Notes: generated by a model from the letters alone, not told the origin. A stretch of 64,000 bases of DNA from Thiohalocapsa sp963698775 (GCA_963698775.1 CAVOSE010000063.1:1-64000); one strand, 5' to 3'; positions 1 through 9,272 are shown, counted from the stretch's first letter. Numbers and translations are program-made.

Positions 1-681
1 TCGTCGTCTTCGTCGCTGCCACCGCAGGTGATGCACGCGCTGGAGGAAACCTTCGGCGCGCCGGTGGTCGAGGCCTACGCCATGACCGAGGCCGCGCACC
101 AGATGACGTCGAACCCGCTGCCGCCGCGCGCACGCAAGCCCGGTACGGTCGGCATCGCGGCCGGCCCCGAGGTCAGCATCATGAATGCCGACGGCGCAAT
201 GCTGCCGCGCGGGTCGGTCGGCGAGATCGTTATCCGCGGCGAGAACGTGACGCCGGGCTACGAAAACAATCCCAAGGCCAACGCCGGAGAACTTCACCAA
301 CGGCTGGTTCCGCACCGGCGATCAGGGCGTGATGGACGACGAGGGCTATCTGACCATCACCGGGCGTCTGAAGGAGATCATCAATCGCGGCGGCGAGAAG
401 ATCTCTCCGCGCGAGGTGGACGACGTGATCATGGACCATCCCGCCGTGCAACAGGTGGTGACCTTTGCCGTGCCGCACCCCAAGCTCGGTGAAGATGTGG
501 CGGCCGCGGTGGTGCTGCGTGAGGGCCAGCAGGCCAGTGAGCGTGACATCCGCGACTTTGCCGCCGCCCGACTCGCGGACTTCAAGGTGCCGCGCAAGGT
601 GCTGTTCCTCGAGGAGATCCCAAAGGGCCCACCGGCAAGCTGCAGCGCATCGGTCTGGCCGAAAAGCTGGGGCTAGGTTGA
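1..681 (+). pseudogene. Acyl-CoA synthetase (AMP-binding) C-terminal part, frameshifted
   Basis: This is the C-terminal third of an adenylate-forming acyl-CoA ligase; the start lies left of the window. The adenylation motif AYAMTEAAHQMTSNP is seen near 76-120, and the hinge/A8 region TGRLKEIINRGGEKISPREV at 361-420. The A10 lysine motif PTGKLQR near 628 is readable only after a frame change. The AMTEAxHQMTSNP wording resembles the oxalyl-CoA synthetase (AAE3/Pcs60) branch, which is my best guess for substrate. At least two frameshifts (about 283 and 630) break the frame. The stop TGA (679-681) overlaps the ATG of the next gene, so the two were translationally coupled. Confidence 0.75.
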
Positions 682-1655
682 TGCGTATCTGTATCTACGG
701 GGCCGGCGCCATCGGCGGCTACCTGGGGGTCCAACTCTCGCTCGCGGGACACGACGTGACCCTGATTGCGCGCGGACCGCATCTGGAGGCGATGCAGGCC
801 AACGGACTGAAGCTGTTGATCGATGGTGAGGAACGCGTCGCTCACCCGCGCTGCACCGATGACCCGTCCGAGGCCGGGCCGCAGGACTATGTGATCGTCA
901 CGCTCAAGGCGCACTCGGTGCCACGCGTGGTGGACGCCATGCAGCCGCTGCTCGGCCCGGAGACCGCGGTGGTCTCGGCGGTCAATGGCGTGCCCTGGTG
1001 GTACTTTTACAACTGGAGGGTCCGTGGCAGGATCGACGCATCGAGAGCGTCGATCCCGGCGGCACGCAGTGGGACCGTATCGGGCCCGAGCGCGCGATCG
1101 GCTGCGTCGTTTATCCCGCCTGCGATGTCGCGGAACCCGGCGTGATTCGGCACATCAGCGGCGATCGTTTCACGCTGGGCGAGCCCGAGCGGCGAGAAGA
1201 CCGAGCGGGTGATGCAACTCAGCAAGGCCATGGTCGAGGCGGGTTTCAAGGCGCCGGTGCGGCAACATCCGCGATGAGATCTGGGTCAAGCTGTGGGGCA
1301 ATCTGTGCTTCAACCCGATCAGCGCGCTGACCGAGGCGACGCTCGACGTGGTCGCGCACCGAGCCCGGCACGCGCGCCGTGGCGCGCGCCATGATGCTGG
1401 AGGCCCAGGCCATCGGCGAAAAGCTCGGCGTGCGTTTCAAGGTCGACGTGGACAAGCGCATCGACGGCGCGGCCGCGGTCGGCGCGCACCGCACCTCGAT
1501 GCTGCAGGACCTCGACGCTGGGGCGGCCGATGGAGATCGACGCGCTGGTGACGGCGGTGCAGGAGATGGGCCGTCTGGTCGAGGTGCCGACGCCGACCAT
1601 CGACGTGGTCCTGAGTCTGGTGCAGCAGCGGGGACGGGTCGCCGGCTGCTATTGA
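681..1655 (+). pseudogene. 2-dehydropantoate 2-reductase family, multiply frameshifted
   Basis: The N-terminus has the NAD(P)-binding signature GAGAIGGYLG at residues 8-17, followed by a typical KPR N-domain. Downstream pieces (WVKLWGNLCFNP, SMLQDLDAG, PMEIDALV) match the ApbA/PanE C-terminal domain but fall in different frames. At least four frame changes occur between about 1010 and 1540, so no full product can be made from the sequence as given. Family members reduce ketopantoate to pantoate or act on other 2-keto acids. Coupling to an acyl-CoA ligase suggests a role outside CoA synthesis, but that is inference. Confidence 0.7.
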
Positions 1656-1763
1656 TGAGGCGTCGATGTCCGGCCTGCCGGCCGGTATCGGCATGTGATT
1701 GAAGCACGCGGTTGCGGAATCGCGTGATGTCGCCCAGGATGGGCTCACCGAGGAGGAAAGCCC

Positions 1764-2622
1764 ATGCCGGTCAAGGTCATCCTGCTACCTTTATCCGAGG
1801 TCGACGCACCGGGCCCGGTTCTGGAGACGGCGCTGGGGTTGGCGCGACGCTTCCAGGCCCATCTCGACGTGCTCTATGTGATGCGCAATCCGCGTAACCT
1901 GCTGCCCTATGCGACCCTTGGTCTGTCCAAGCACATGCGCGAGGCGGTGTTGCAGGCCGCCGAGCAGAATGCGGAGTCGCAGGCGACCCAGGCGCGCGAA
2001 CTGCTCAACAAGTATGGTGCGGAGACGGGCGTACCGATCGGGACTGCGCGCCCTGAGGTCGCCGGACCTTCCGCCAGTTGGCGCGAAACCACCGGGCAGG
2101 AAGACACGATTCTCTCGGTACGGGGTCGTCTGTCGGACCTGATCTTGCTGCCTGGACCGATCCCGGTATCGCCTCCGCCCGCCTTCGTCGAGGCCGCGCT
2201 CAAGTCGACGGGTCGGCCGGTGATGATCGTGCCGCCGAAGCCGGCGTCGGTGATCGGCAGCCACATCGGCATCGGCTGGAATGGCAGCGCGGAGGCGGCG
2301 CGCGCCGTTGGCGCTGCCATGGCCTATCTAACGACCGCGGAGACCGTCACCATCTTTACATGCCGAAGCCAGGACGACATGGACCTACCGCCTGACGAAC
2401 TCGTGGACTATCTGGCTTGGCATGGCGTCGAGGCGGACGTGAAGATGGTCGGTGCGCGAACCGAATGTCGGCGCGGCCTTGCTCAAGGCGTCCGGCGATT
2501 TGGGCATCAACTTGCTCGTGGTCGGCGGCTACAGTCGCAGCCGGCTGCGTGAATTGGTCCTGGGCGGCGTCACGGCGCATCTGCTCCACGCCGCCGAGAT
2601 CCCCGTCTTTATGATGCACTAA
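1764..2622 (+). pseudogene. Universal stress protein (tandem UspA), one frameshift
   Basis: The product begins MPVKVILLPLSEV and holds an N-terminal Usp-like half, then a second half with IGIGWNGSAEAARAVGAAMA near residues 169-188. The C-terminal nucleotide-binding motif LVVGGYSRSRLRELVLGG is in another frame, so a single indel near 2450-2470 splits the gene. The tail restored in frame ends at TAA 2620-2622, giving about 285 aa, usual for two-domain Usp proteins. A GAGGAAAG ribosome site precedes the ATG. It could be intact in the living cell if the indel is a sequencing error. Confidence 0.7.
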
Positions 2623-2664
2623 GGGTATCGGCGGAGTTTAACGGTAATCCGGCAGTTGCTCCGA

Positions 2665-2785
2665 GTGTAGGGGCGAATTCATTCGCCCAGTCAATGCTTC
2701 CATGCGACTAAAGTCGCACCTACACTAGGCGCGCAATCCATTGGTCTAATTAAGTTATCGGTGCGAATTGCCGAGTCTAGGTTAA
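2665..2785. repeat. Intergenic palindromic repeat, family A
   Basis: It contains the 18-bp palindrome GGGCGAATTCATTCGCCC (2671-2688), then TGCGACTAAAGTCGCA (2703-2718), enclosed by an outer GTGTAGG/CCTACAC pair. The whole unit, including the tail up to about 2785, recurs in longer form at 19125-19305, and the short palindrome recurs at 25004 and 29303. It fills the gap before the gamma-glutamyltransferase gene. Confidence 0.8.
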
Positions 2786-2789
2786 CCCC

Positions 2790-4382
2790 ATGCGCGACTT
2801 CCAAACGCCCGGCCGCTCTGCCGTCTATGCCCAAAACGGCATGGCCGCCACGTCGCACCCGCTTGCGACCAAGGTCGCTTTGGATATGTTGCAGCAGGGC
2901 GGGAATGCAGTGGATGCGGCGGTCGCCGCCGCCCTGATGCTGCCGTTGTGCGAACCGTGCGCGACTGGCCTGTTCGGCGATGCCTTCGCGCTGATCAAGC
3001 CGGCTGGAGACGAGCGCATCATCGGTATCAATGGCTCGGGGCCGGCGCCAACGGCCCTATCGGCGGCGGCGATGCGGGCCGGTGGTCTGGCAGCCGTGCC
3101 GACCAACGATGCCCGCGCGGTGACGCTGCCAGGGGCGGTTGCCGCCTTCGAACGCATGCTGCTGGACCATGGCCTGCTCGGTTGGGCCGAGGTGGCTGCA
3201 CCGGCCATCCATTACGCCGACGCGGGCGTACCGGTGGCACCACGGGTCGCCTTCGACTGGGCCGCCTTTGCGCCCGAACTGCGCGGCGCGGCGCGGCGTC
3301 ACTACCTGATCGACGACGCCGCCCCGCGGTCCGGACAGCTGTTTCGTGCGCCGGGTCAGGCCGAGGTGCTCCGCCGGATCAGTGCTGACGGTGCGGCCGG
3401 CTTCTACCAGGGCGAGGTCGCCGCGGACCTGATCGAATCGCTGCGGGCCCTCGGCGGCTGCCATGTCCTGGCGGATATGGCCGGCGTCAGCGCCGAATGG
3501 GTGCAGCCGATCTCGGCGGACTACCGTGGTCTGGAATTGGTCGAGTTGCCGCCGAACGGGCAGGGGATCACGGCGCTGCTCATGGCCAAGATTCTCGCCC
3601 ACTTCGATCTTGCCGCCCTGGCACCGCTTGGTGCCCAACGCGCCCACATCGAGGCCGAGGCCGCCAAGCTGGCCTACGACGCGCGCAATCGTTTCGTCGC
3701 CGACCCTCGGCACGCAGCTAACCCGGCGGACGTACTCGCCCGTTTGCTGAACGATCGGACTGCCGAGGCGCTGGCCGGGCTCATCGACCTCGATCGCGCC
3801 ATGCCGGATCCGCGCCCGCTGACCGAGGCGGTGCACCGCGACACGGTCTACCTGACCGTCGTCGACCGCGAGCGTTGCGCGGTATCGCTGATCTTTTCGA
3901 TCTTCCACGGCTTTGGCAGCGGTCTGGCGTCCGAGCGTTTCGGGCTGATCTTTCAGAATCGCGGCGCCGGCTTCTCGCTGGTTGAGGGCCATCCCAACGA
4001 GGCCGCAGGCGGCAAACGCCCGCTGCATACGATCATTCCCGCCATGGTCCGACGCAACGGTCGCCTGCTCATGCCCTTCGGCGTCATGGGGGGCCCCTAT
4101 CAGCCGACCGGCCATGTGCGCATCCTCACCAATCTGGTCGACTACGGCATGGACCTCCAATCCGCCCTCGACGCACCGCGCAGCTTCGCCTGGACCGATG
4201 GCCTGGAGCTGGAGACCGGTTATTCACAGCAAACGGCCGACCAACTCGCCGCGATGGGCCATCGCGTGCAGCGCTGCCAGTCCCCCCTCGGCGGCTCCCA
4301 GGCCATCTGGATCGACGCCGATGCGGGCGTGCTCATCGGCGCGTCCGATCCGCGCAAGGACGGCTGCGCGTTGGGATACTAG
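2790..4382 (+). CDS. ggt: Gamma-glutamyltransferase family protein
   Basis: This 530-aa Ntn-hydrolase is of the gamma-glutamyltranspeptidase family, which cleaves or transfers gamma-glutamyl groups, for example of glutathione. The N-terminal signature ATSHPLATKVALDMLQQGGN and the segment AVDAAVAAALML are typical. The autoprocessing site is HRDTVYLTVVD, with Thr352 as the expected nucleophile; the family more often has DTTHxxVVD. The C-terminal small subunit has GGKRPLHTIIPAM and MGGPYQPTGHVRIL. No signal peptide is visible, unlike the periplasmic E. coli enzyme, so a cytosolic location is likely. It stands alone and converges with the phosphatase gene downstream. Confidence 0.88.
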   Translation: MRDFQTPGRSAVYAQNGMAATSHPLATKVALDMLQQGGNAVDAAVAAALMLPLCEPCATGLFGDAFALIKPAGDERIIGINGSGPAPTALSAAAMRAGGLAAVPTNDARAVTLPGAVAAFERMLLDHGLLGWAEVAAPAIHYADAGVPVAPRVAFDWAAFAPELRGAARRHYLIDDAAPRSGQLFRAPGQAEVLRRISADGAAGFYQGEVAADLIESLRALGGCHVLADMAGVSAEWVQPISADYRGLELVELPPNGQGITALLMAKILAHFDLAALAPLGAQRAHIEAEAAKLAYDARNRFVADPRHAANPADVLARLLNDRTAEALAGLIDLDRAMPDPRPLTEAVHRDTVYLTVVDRERCAVSLIFSIFHGFGSGLASERFGLIFQNRGAGFSLVEGHPNEAAGGKRPLHTIIPAMVRRNGRLLMPFGVMGGPYQPTGHVRILTNLVDYGMDLQSALDAPRSFAWTDGLELETGYSQQTADQLAAMGHRVQRCQSPLGGSQAIWIDADAGVLIGASDPRKDGCALGY

Positions 4383-4429
4383 CTTGCTTGAGGGCGCCGA
4401 ATATCTCCAGATGACCCAAATTTGCCTTA

Positions 4430-4490
4430 GTCGTTGTCGTTGTCGTTGTCGTAATCGACTATCGACGACAACGACAACGACAACGACAAC
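4430..4490. repeat. Long perfect hairpin made of GTCGTT/AACGAC hexamers
   Basis: A 23-bp left arm built of GTCGTT units (4430-4452) is exactly complementary to 4465-4487, leaving a 12-nt loop. It sits between the convergent ends of ggt and the HAD phosphatase. The position fits a bidirectional terminator, but no clear U-tract follows on either strand. Confidence 0.85.
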
Positions 4491-4522
4491 GGTGATTACT
4501 CCCCAGCTTGCCAAAACGGCAA

Positions 4523-5404
4523 TCACGACTCGTCGGTCTGAGGCGAAGCCTCGCCAGGTGATTGAAGCCGCTTCGGCAGCAGCGGCAGAAGGTCGGCGGC
4601 AAGTGCGTCAAGGGTGTCGCGGTCCCAATGTGGGCGGGGTAGGTCGTTGGGCCAGGGCTCACCGGGGGCGAAACGGCCGGTGCGGACCAGCGCCGCGCGG
4701 ATGCCGCAGCGGACGGCACCGGCAATGTCGGTGTCGGGGCGGTCGCCGATCATGACGCAGCGCTCGGCCCCGAGTCCAAGCCGGAGCCCGAACCGGAGCC
4801 CAAGTCGGGCCAGGGCCATCCGAAACAAAGCCGGCTCCGGCTTGCCGATGACGATGGGCTCGACTCCGCTGGCCAGCGCGAACGGGGCGACCAGGGCGCC
4901 GCCGCCGGGCAACACACGGTGCCGACCATCGTGATGGTCGTCGACGCTGGTGTCGGGGTTGGTGACGACGAGCCGCGCGCCATGTTTCACGATCAGGTCG
5001 ATGCCGGTGCATAGACTGTCGAAGTCGAGCCCCGGCCCTTCTCCAACGACCACGAAATCCGCTTGCTGCCGGTCCCCGCGTCCACCGGCGGAGCGCAGTG
5101 CCCGATGCAAGCCGTCGGCGCCGACCGCGAAGAACCGAAAGCCGGGGCGTTCAGTGGCGAGCCATGCCGCCGTGGCGGCGGCAGACGTCAAGATCTGTTC
5201 TGGCTCAGGTCGGGGCAGGCCGATGGCCTCGAACCGCTCCGCAACCTGCTCGGGGGTGCGAATCGGGTTGTTGGTGACGAAGAGGTGCGGAATATGCGCG
5301 ATGCCGCGCAGGAAGTCGGCGGCACCGGGCAGCGGCGCGTTGCCGTGGTAGAGCACGCCATCCATGTCCAGCAACAGGGCGTCGATCGGTGCTTCGGTGG
5401 CCAT
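4523..5404 (-). CDS. HAD-superfamily phosphatase, NagD-like (class IIA)
   Basis: This 293-aa protein starts MATEAPIDALLLDMDGVLYHG, holding the HAD nucleophile motif DMDGVLY. Motif II is LFVTNNP, the lysine motif is IGKPEPALF, and the acidic motif is CVMIGDRPDTDIAGA. This arrangement is that of NagD/phosphoglycolate phosphatase/4-nitrophenylphosphatase class IIA enzymes with a C2 cap between motifs II and III. A run of Gly-Leu pairs (RLGLRFGLRLGLGAE) just before motif IV is unusual and encoded by a short DNA repeat. The frame stays open upstream to 5749, but the family start is at 5404. Phosphoglycolate would fit the glycolate oxidase genes elsewhere in the window, but substrate is unproven. 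Confidence 0.85.
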   Translation of the reverse strand: MATEAPIDALLLDMDGVLYHGNAPLPGAADFLRGIAHIPHLFVTNNPIRTPEQVAERFEAIGLPRPEPEQILTSAAATAAWLATERPGFRFFAVGADGLHRALRSAGGRGDRQQADFVVVGEGPGLDFDSLCTGIDLIVKHGARLVVTNPDTSVDDHHDGRHRVLPGGGALVAPFALASGVEPIVIGKPEPALFRMALARLGLRFGLRLGLGAERCVMIGDRPDTDIAGAVRCGIRAALVRTGRFAPGEPWPNDLPRPHWDRDTLDALAADLLPLLPKRLQSPGEASPQTDES

Positions 5405-5904
5405 GTGTCGATGTCTACAGGCGTGCGACTCTCGGAAAGTGGGACTTGGGATCGGCGCGCGCGAAGCGACCAACAAATTCTGCATAGCATCGACGACTTG
5501 TCCAAAACGCCAGGCCCTCTTTCTGCCTAGCTCGTCCGCGCGCTTGAGATAGCCAATCAGGCCCTTGTGCTTGTCTTGGACGACACGCGTGCTTTGAAAC
5601 GCCCTCAGACAGGCGTCGTCGTGCCGCACAGGCCATCGCCCGGTGGTCTCCGCGACACCGCTTGTACTTGCACTTTCAACGAACTTGCGGGGCCAGGGTC
5701 CAGCTCGGTCGCGGGAAGCGTCGGCAACAATTGTCTGGCCCCTAAGCATGTGCTAGCGTACACCTACCGGACAGACGATAGGGTGATTAACCACGGCGAG
5801 GCGCAGCGATGACGCGCCAAGTTCGGATGCTAGTCAGATTCTACCCTATCCGGAATAGGCAGAATCTGCCTAGCACACCCGACCGACATTCTGTCTAGTT
5901 AACT
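5405..5904. other. Gene-free region at the left edge of the cassette array
   Basis: No convincing gene is seen. An imperfect hairpin at about 5829-5876 pairs GCTAGTCAGATTCT with AGAATCTGCCTAGC around a CTATCCGGAATAG loop. Just before the array, GTCTAGTTAACTGTTAGAC (5893-5911) is nearly palindromic. This is where an integron would carry attI and a divergent integrase gene; neither is recognisable. Confidence 0.5.
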
Positions 5905-5921
5905 GTTAGACGCAGGAGACC

Positions 5922-6700
5922 ATGACATATCTCGATACGCAAATCGTCTCCTACGCCTACAGGCGCGGACGACGCGGGGTGCATGGGGCCCGCATCTGCT
6001 CCGTCGTGGCGAACGAGTTTCTACAGGTGTACAACAACAAGCCGGCAGAGCTTCCGATTACGTTCCGCGCAGAAGCTCAGTTTTTGGCTACTCCGGCAAC
6101 ATGATCTCCCGCCTTGAAGCCGTCCGTAAACACTACAAGAATCATCCAGTCCCCAAGCGAGCTACTGATAGTCTGATTATAGATTTCTGCAATGACTTTC
6201 CGACCGTTGTGGAGTATGGCTCGTTCGCGATTGCCGACGTGATAAACTCTGGCGACGAGCAGCGCTATGCCACAACCATACAAACATTAAGCAAGAAGAC
6301 ACAGAAGAAGCTGCGAGACAGGATGGCGTTTTTGTTAGCCAGCCGTGTTTACTGCACGCCCCTCAAGGAGTCCTCGATCCAAGTCGGTCTCCGGTTACTA
6401 TCTGAATTCACACGAAATAATAACCTTAAGGATAACTTCCGGAACTCATTAAACGACATACTTATTTTGGCTGTGGCGCTGGAAGAAGGCGCGCATTTAA
6501 TCACCGAAGATTCGGTGCTGAATCGCTTCGCCGCCCAGACCAGCGGCATTCCCGTCAAGCTAGTTGGACAGAACCTTGAACTGGATTTCTCTGCGACTGA
6601 AGAGTCTACGCGCAGAGTGCAACGCGAAAGCAAAGGCTTTGTAAACCGGCGCTGGTCTGTAATGGAGAGGCGCGGCAGGTCTTTTCAAACGAGCGTCTAA
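5922..6700 (+). pseudogene. PIN-domain protein, split into two overlapping frames (cassette 1)
   Basis: The first frame (5922-6104) begins MTYLDTQIVSYAY, like the first Asp-bearing strand of PIN nucleases. The second (6101-6700) contains SLNDILILAVALEEGAHLIT followed by EDSVL, matching the later acidic residues of the fold. The two frames overlap by ATGA, so they are either a frameshifted single gene of about 258 aa or a coupled pair. AGGAG at 5914-5918 precedes the first ATG. No antitoxin gene is next to it, so it need not be a VapC toxin. The stop codon lies within the attC core that follows. Confidence 0.6.
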
Positions 6701-6784
6701 CAAGCGCGCCAGCCCGACCGCCAAACTGCAGCCTTCGCTGTCGCTCCGACCGCAGTTGGCGCGGGCTGCGCGTAGACGTTGGGC
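6695..6784 (+). other. attC site 1
   Basis: Cores are GTCTAAC (6695-6701) and GTTGGGC (6778-6784). The 90-bp interval folds on itself through GCGCCAGCCCG near the left end and CGCGGGCTGCGCG near the right, and through CAAACTGCAG/CCGCAGTTGG inside. It closely resembles attC site 5. Confidence 0.92.
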
Positions 6785-6810
6785 GTCAAGCAAGGCTAGG
6801 CACTAAATTG

Positions 6811-7227
6811 ATGCGCCGTCATGATCCTTTGTCGCCGGCAGAACGAAGTGAGCGCATGTCGCGAATCCGCGCCAAAGACTCGAAGCCGGAGCTAATCGTC
6901 CGCAGGCTGGTTCATGGCTTGGGGTACCGATATCGCCTACACTCCAAAGACTTGCCGGGAAGCCCCGATCTTGTGTTCCGTACTAGAAGGAAGGCAATCT
7001 TCGTTCACGGTTGCTTCTGGCACCAACATGGATGCAGGCAGTATAGAATGCCCCGTAGTCGCAGTGACTTCTGGGAACCGAAGCTACGCAAGAACGAGCA
7101 GCGTGACGCAGCCGCACAGCAAGCGCTGCGTCATATGGGATGGGAATACCTTGTGGTTTGGGAGTGTGAATTGCGACACCTGCCGGAAATCGAAAATCGT
7201 GTAGTTGATTTTTTGGGCAAGAGATGA
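6811..7227 (+). CDS. vsr: Very short patch repair endonuclease (Vsr)
   Basis: Vsr nicks 5' of T in T:G mismatches created by deamination of 5-methylcytosine and so protects the sites of its partner methyltransferase. The 138-aa product has MSRIRAKDSKPELIVRRL at residues 16-33, the catalytic-Asp motif LPGSPDLVF (Asp53) and the histidine/zinc region FVHGCFWHQHGC (64-75). All are diagnostic of the family and the length is normal. ATG 6811 is used; a TTG lies one codon upstream. The stop overlaps the ATG of the methyltransferase (ATGA), showing one operon inside one cassette. Confidence 0.93.
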   Translation: MRRHDPLSPAERSERMSRIRAKDSKPELIVRRLVHGLGYRYRLHSKDLPGSPDLVFRTRRKAIFVHGCFWHQHGCRQYRMPRSRSDFWEPKLRKNEQRDAAAQQALRHMGWEYLVVWECELRHLPEIENRVVDFLGKR

Positions 7228-8399
7228 AGAATCAAAAGACATCAGTCGAACTTTTTACCGGCGCTGGTGGTTTGGCTATCGGCCTCGAGAATTCGGGCTG
7301 GAAGCACCGAGCCCTTGTTGAACGAAACAAGGACGCCTGCGCCACCATTGAACTCAACCGAGGCAATGGACAGAAACAGGCAAAGGGCTGGACGCTCTTA
7401 CCCGGTGACGTGCGAGAAATTTGCTATTCTGACGTGGCGAAACATGTCGATATGGTTGCAGGCGGACCGCCGTGCCAGCCCTTTTCTTTGGGGGGCAAGC
7501 ACAAAGGGTACAACGATTCTCGAGACATGTTTCCGGAAGCAGTAAGAGCGGTCCGGGAGCTTCAACCGGCCTGTTTCCTTTTTGAGAATGTAAAGGGCCT
7601 ACTTAGGCAAAGTTTCTCGACCTACTTCAACTACATTCTTCTGCAACTGACGCATCCCACAGTGGTTCGGAGGCCGGAGGAAAGTTGGGAATGTCATCTG
7701 GAAACTCTTGAAAAAATTCACACTGCCGGAAGGGATTCGAAGTTGTCCTATCGTGTGGTGTTTCGTCTCCTAAACGCTGCTGATTATGGCGTGCCGCAGC
7801 ATCGCCACAGGGTGTTCATCGTTGGATTTCGTAGCGATCTAGGCAAGGAATGGAGCTTCCCGCGAGCTACGCACTCCTTTGACCGCCTCCTTTGGGAGCA
7901 ATGGGTCTCTGGCGCGTACTGGGATGAGCACAACATTGCAAAGCGGTCTCGACCGGAAATCAACCCTCGCTATTCCAAGCGAGTATCCGAGCTCGAATCG
8001 GATTTTTTCCTTCACCCTCCGCCGGGAGAGCGTTTTTTGACCGTGAGGGACGCGATCAATGGATTGCCTGATCCAGTGTCGAATCCAAAGGAGGAGTGGA
8101 ATCACATATTCCGTTCGGGCGCACGCCCGTATCCTGGACATACGGGCAGCATCTTAGACGAACCTTCTAAAGCCTTGAAGGCTGGAGATCACGGGGTGCC
8201 CGGCGGCGAAAACATGATTGCGCTTCCCGACGGAAGCTATCGCTACTTCACGGTGAGGGAAAGTGCCAGAGTTCAAACCTTTCCTGATGATTACTTATTT
8301 TCCGGTTCGTGGACTGAGGCAATGCGCCAACTAGGAAATGCAGTCCCTGTCGACCTGGCCCAAGTTGTAGGTGAGAGCATACGGGCACAGCTGGTGTGA
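7224..8399 (+). CDS. DNA (cytosine-5) methyltransferase
   Basis: This 391-aa type II methyltransferase transfers a methyl group to C5 of cytosine. Motifs in order: I, ELFTGAGGLAIGL (9-21); IV, GGPPCQPFS with catalytic Cys84; VI, FENVKGL; VIII, QHRHRVFIVG; IX, RESARVQTFPD; X, RQLGNAVPVDLA. The target-recognition region lies between VIII and IX. It overlaps vsr by 4 bases and is followed after one base by the endonuclease gene, so the three form a complete restriction-modification and repair set. Codon use is clearly more AT-rich than in the chromosome around the array, in keeping with transfer. Confidence 0.95.
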   Translation: MKNQKTSVELFTGAGGLAIGLENSGWKHRALVERNKDACATIELNRGNGQKQAKGWTLLPGDVREICYSDVAKHVDMVAGGPPCQPFSLGGKHKGYNDSRDMFPEAVRAVRELQPACFLFENVKGLLRQSFSTYFNYILLQLTHPTVVRRPEESWECHLETLEKIHTAGRDSKLSYRVVFRLLNAADYGVPQHRHRVFIVGFRSDLGKEWSFPRATHSFDRLLWEQWVSGAYWDEHNIAKRSRPEINPRYSKRVSELESDFFLHPPPGERFLTVRDAINGLPDPVSNPKEEWNHIFRSGARPYPGHTGSILDEPSKALKAGDHGVPGGENMIALPDGSYRYFTVRESARVQTFPDDYLFSGSWTEAMRQLGNAVPVDLAQVVGESIRAQLV

Positions 8400-8400
8400 A

Positions 8401-9135
8401 ATGAGCGAAGATACACTGCCACGGATTGAGCCATTTAATCCACTAGACAAGAAGAACTTAGGTGAAAGCGTTGCAGAGGCAATGCTGCATCAGCCAGTTG
8501 GCAATCTTCCTCCTGAGCCGTTCATCGGCGCGGGTATATACGCAATCTACTACATCGGAGATTTTGGCATATATCGCCAAGTTTCTGAACTAAACGTCAA
8601 CGATAGCTTTTCTTGGCCAATCTACGTCGGGAAAGCAGTTCCGGCGGGGGCGCGGAAGGGTGGCTTCGGCCTCGGCGCGGACCCCAAGCAGGTACTATTT
8701 CGGCGATTGGTCGAGCACGCTGCATCTATCGACCAAGCGGAAAACTTGGATCTTGATGACTTCAAATGTCGTTTCCTGGTTGTAGACGATATTTGGATCC
8801 CATTGGCTGAATCTCTCCTAATTGAGACCTATCATCCGCTGTGGAATCGAAAGATTGACGGCTTCGGAAATCATGATCCCGGAAAGGGCCGACACAATCA
8901 GCAACGGTCTCCCTGGGATACTTTGCACCCCGGACGCCCATGGGCTGAGCGCCTTCGCCCATCTACAAACGATGTAAAAAGAGTCGAGGAAGAGGCCGGT
9001 GTCTATCTCACTACGGCTCGACGGAGAATTGATGCCCAACAAGGCGCTGCAGCGGACGTTAGAGGGGGAACAGGGTCAGAGCCTGACGGATCCCCACAGG
9101 CGAACACTGGCAATAGTGGGACAGACCACCGTTAA
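8401..9135 (+). CDS. Type II restriction endonuclease, Eco29kI-like (GIY-YIG)
   Basis: This 244-aa protein matches the GIY-YIG restriction enzymes of the Eco29kI group, which cut CCGCGG. The first catalytic strand is GIYAIYY (45-51), the second is PIYVGKA with Tyr75, the helix is LFRRLVEHA with Arg102 and His106, then LLIETYHPLWN with the metal-binding Glu142 and Asn149. Positions agree within a few residues with Eco29kI (Tyr49, Tyr76, Arg104, His108, Glu142, Asn154), as I recall them. ATG 8401 follows the methyltransferase stop by one base. The last 30 residues are Gly/Ser-rich and probably disordered. Specificity CCGCGG is inference from the family. Confidence 0.88.
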   Translation: MSEDTLPRIEPFNPLDKKNLGESVAEAMLHQPVGNLPPEPFIGAGIYAIYYIGDFGIYRQVSELNVNDSFSWPIYVGKAVPAGARKGGFGLGADPKQVLFRRLVEHAASIDQAENLDLDDFKCRFLVVDDIWIPLAESLLIETYHPLWNRKIDGFGNHDPGKGRHNQQRSPWDTLHPGRPWAERLRPSTNDVKRVEEEAGVYLTTARRRIDAQQGAAADVRGGTGSEPDGSPQANTGNSGTDHR

Positions 9136-9154
9136 TTCGCCACGCCAAAGATTC

Positions 9155-9247
9155 GCCCAACAAGCGCCTCGGCCCGACCGCCCGTTGCCGCGCCGTCGCT
9201 TCGCTTCCGGCGCGGCAACGGGCGGCGGGCCAGGCTTAACGTTATGC
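9155..9247 (+). other. attC site 2
   Basis: Cores are GCCCAAC (9155-9161) and GTTATGC (9241-9247). The interior pairs GCCCGACCGCCCGTTGCCGC with GCGGCAACGGGCGGCGGGC almost perfectly. It closes the restriction-modification cassette and resembles attC site 7. Confidence 0.92.
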
Positions 9248-9272
9248 GTCTAAGATTCAGGGAAAATAGAGT

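Noticed and set aside
3057..4160. Long minus-strand open frame (367 aa) opposite the gamma-glutamyltransferase gene
   Set aside because: It is a GC-driven shadow of ggt with no family features and no ribosome site.
5405..5749. N-terminal extension of the HAD phosphatase or a separate small gene
   Set aside because: The frame is open, but the family start is at 5404 and the extension has no recognisable features.
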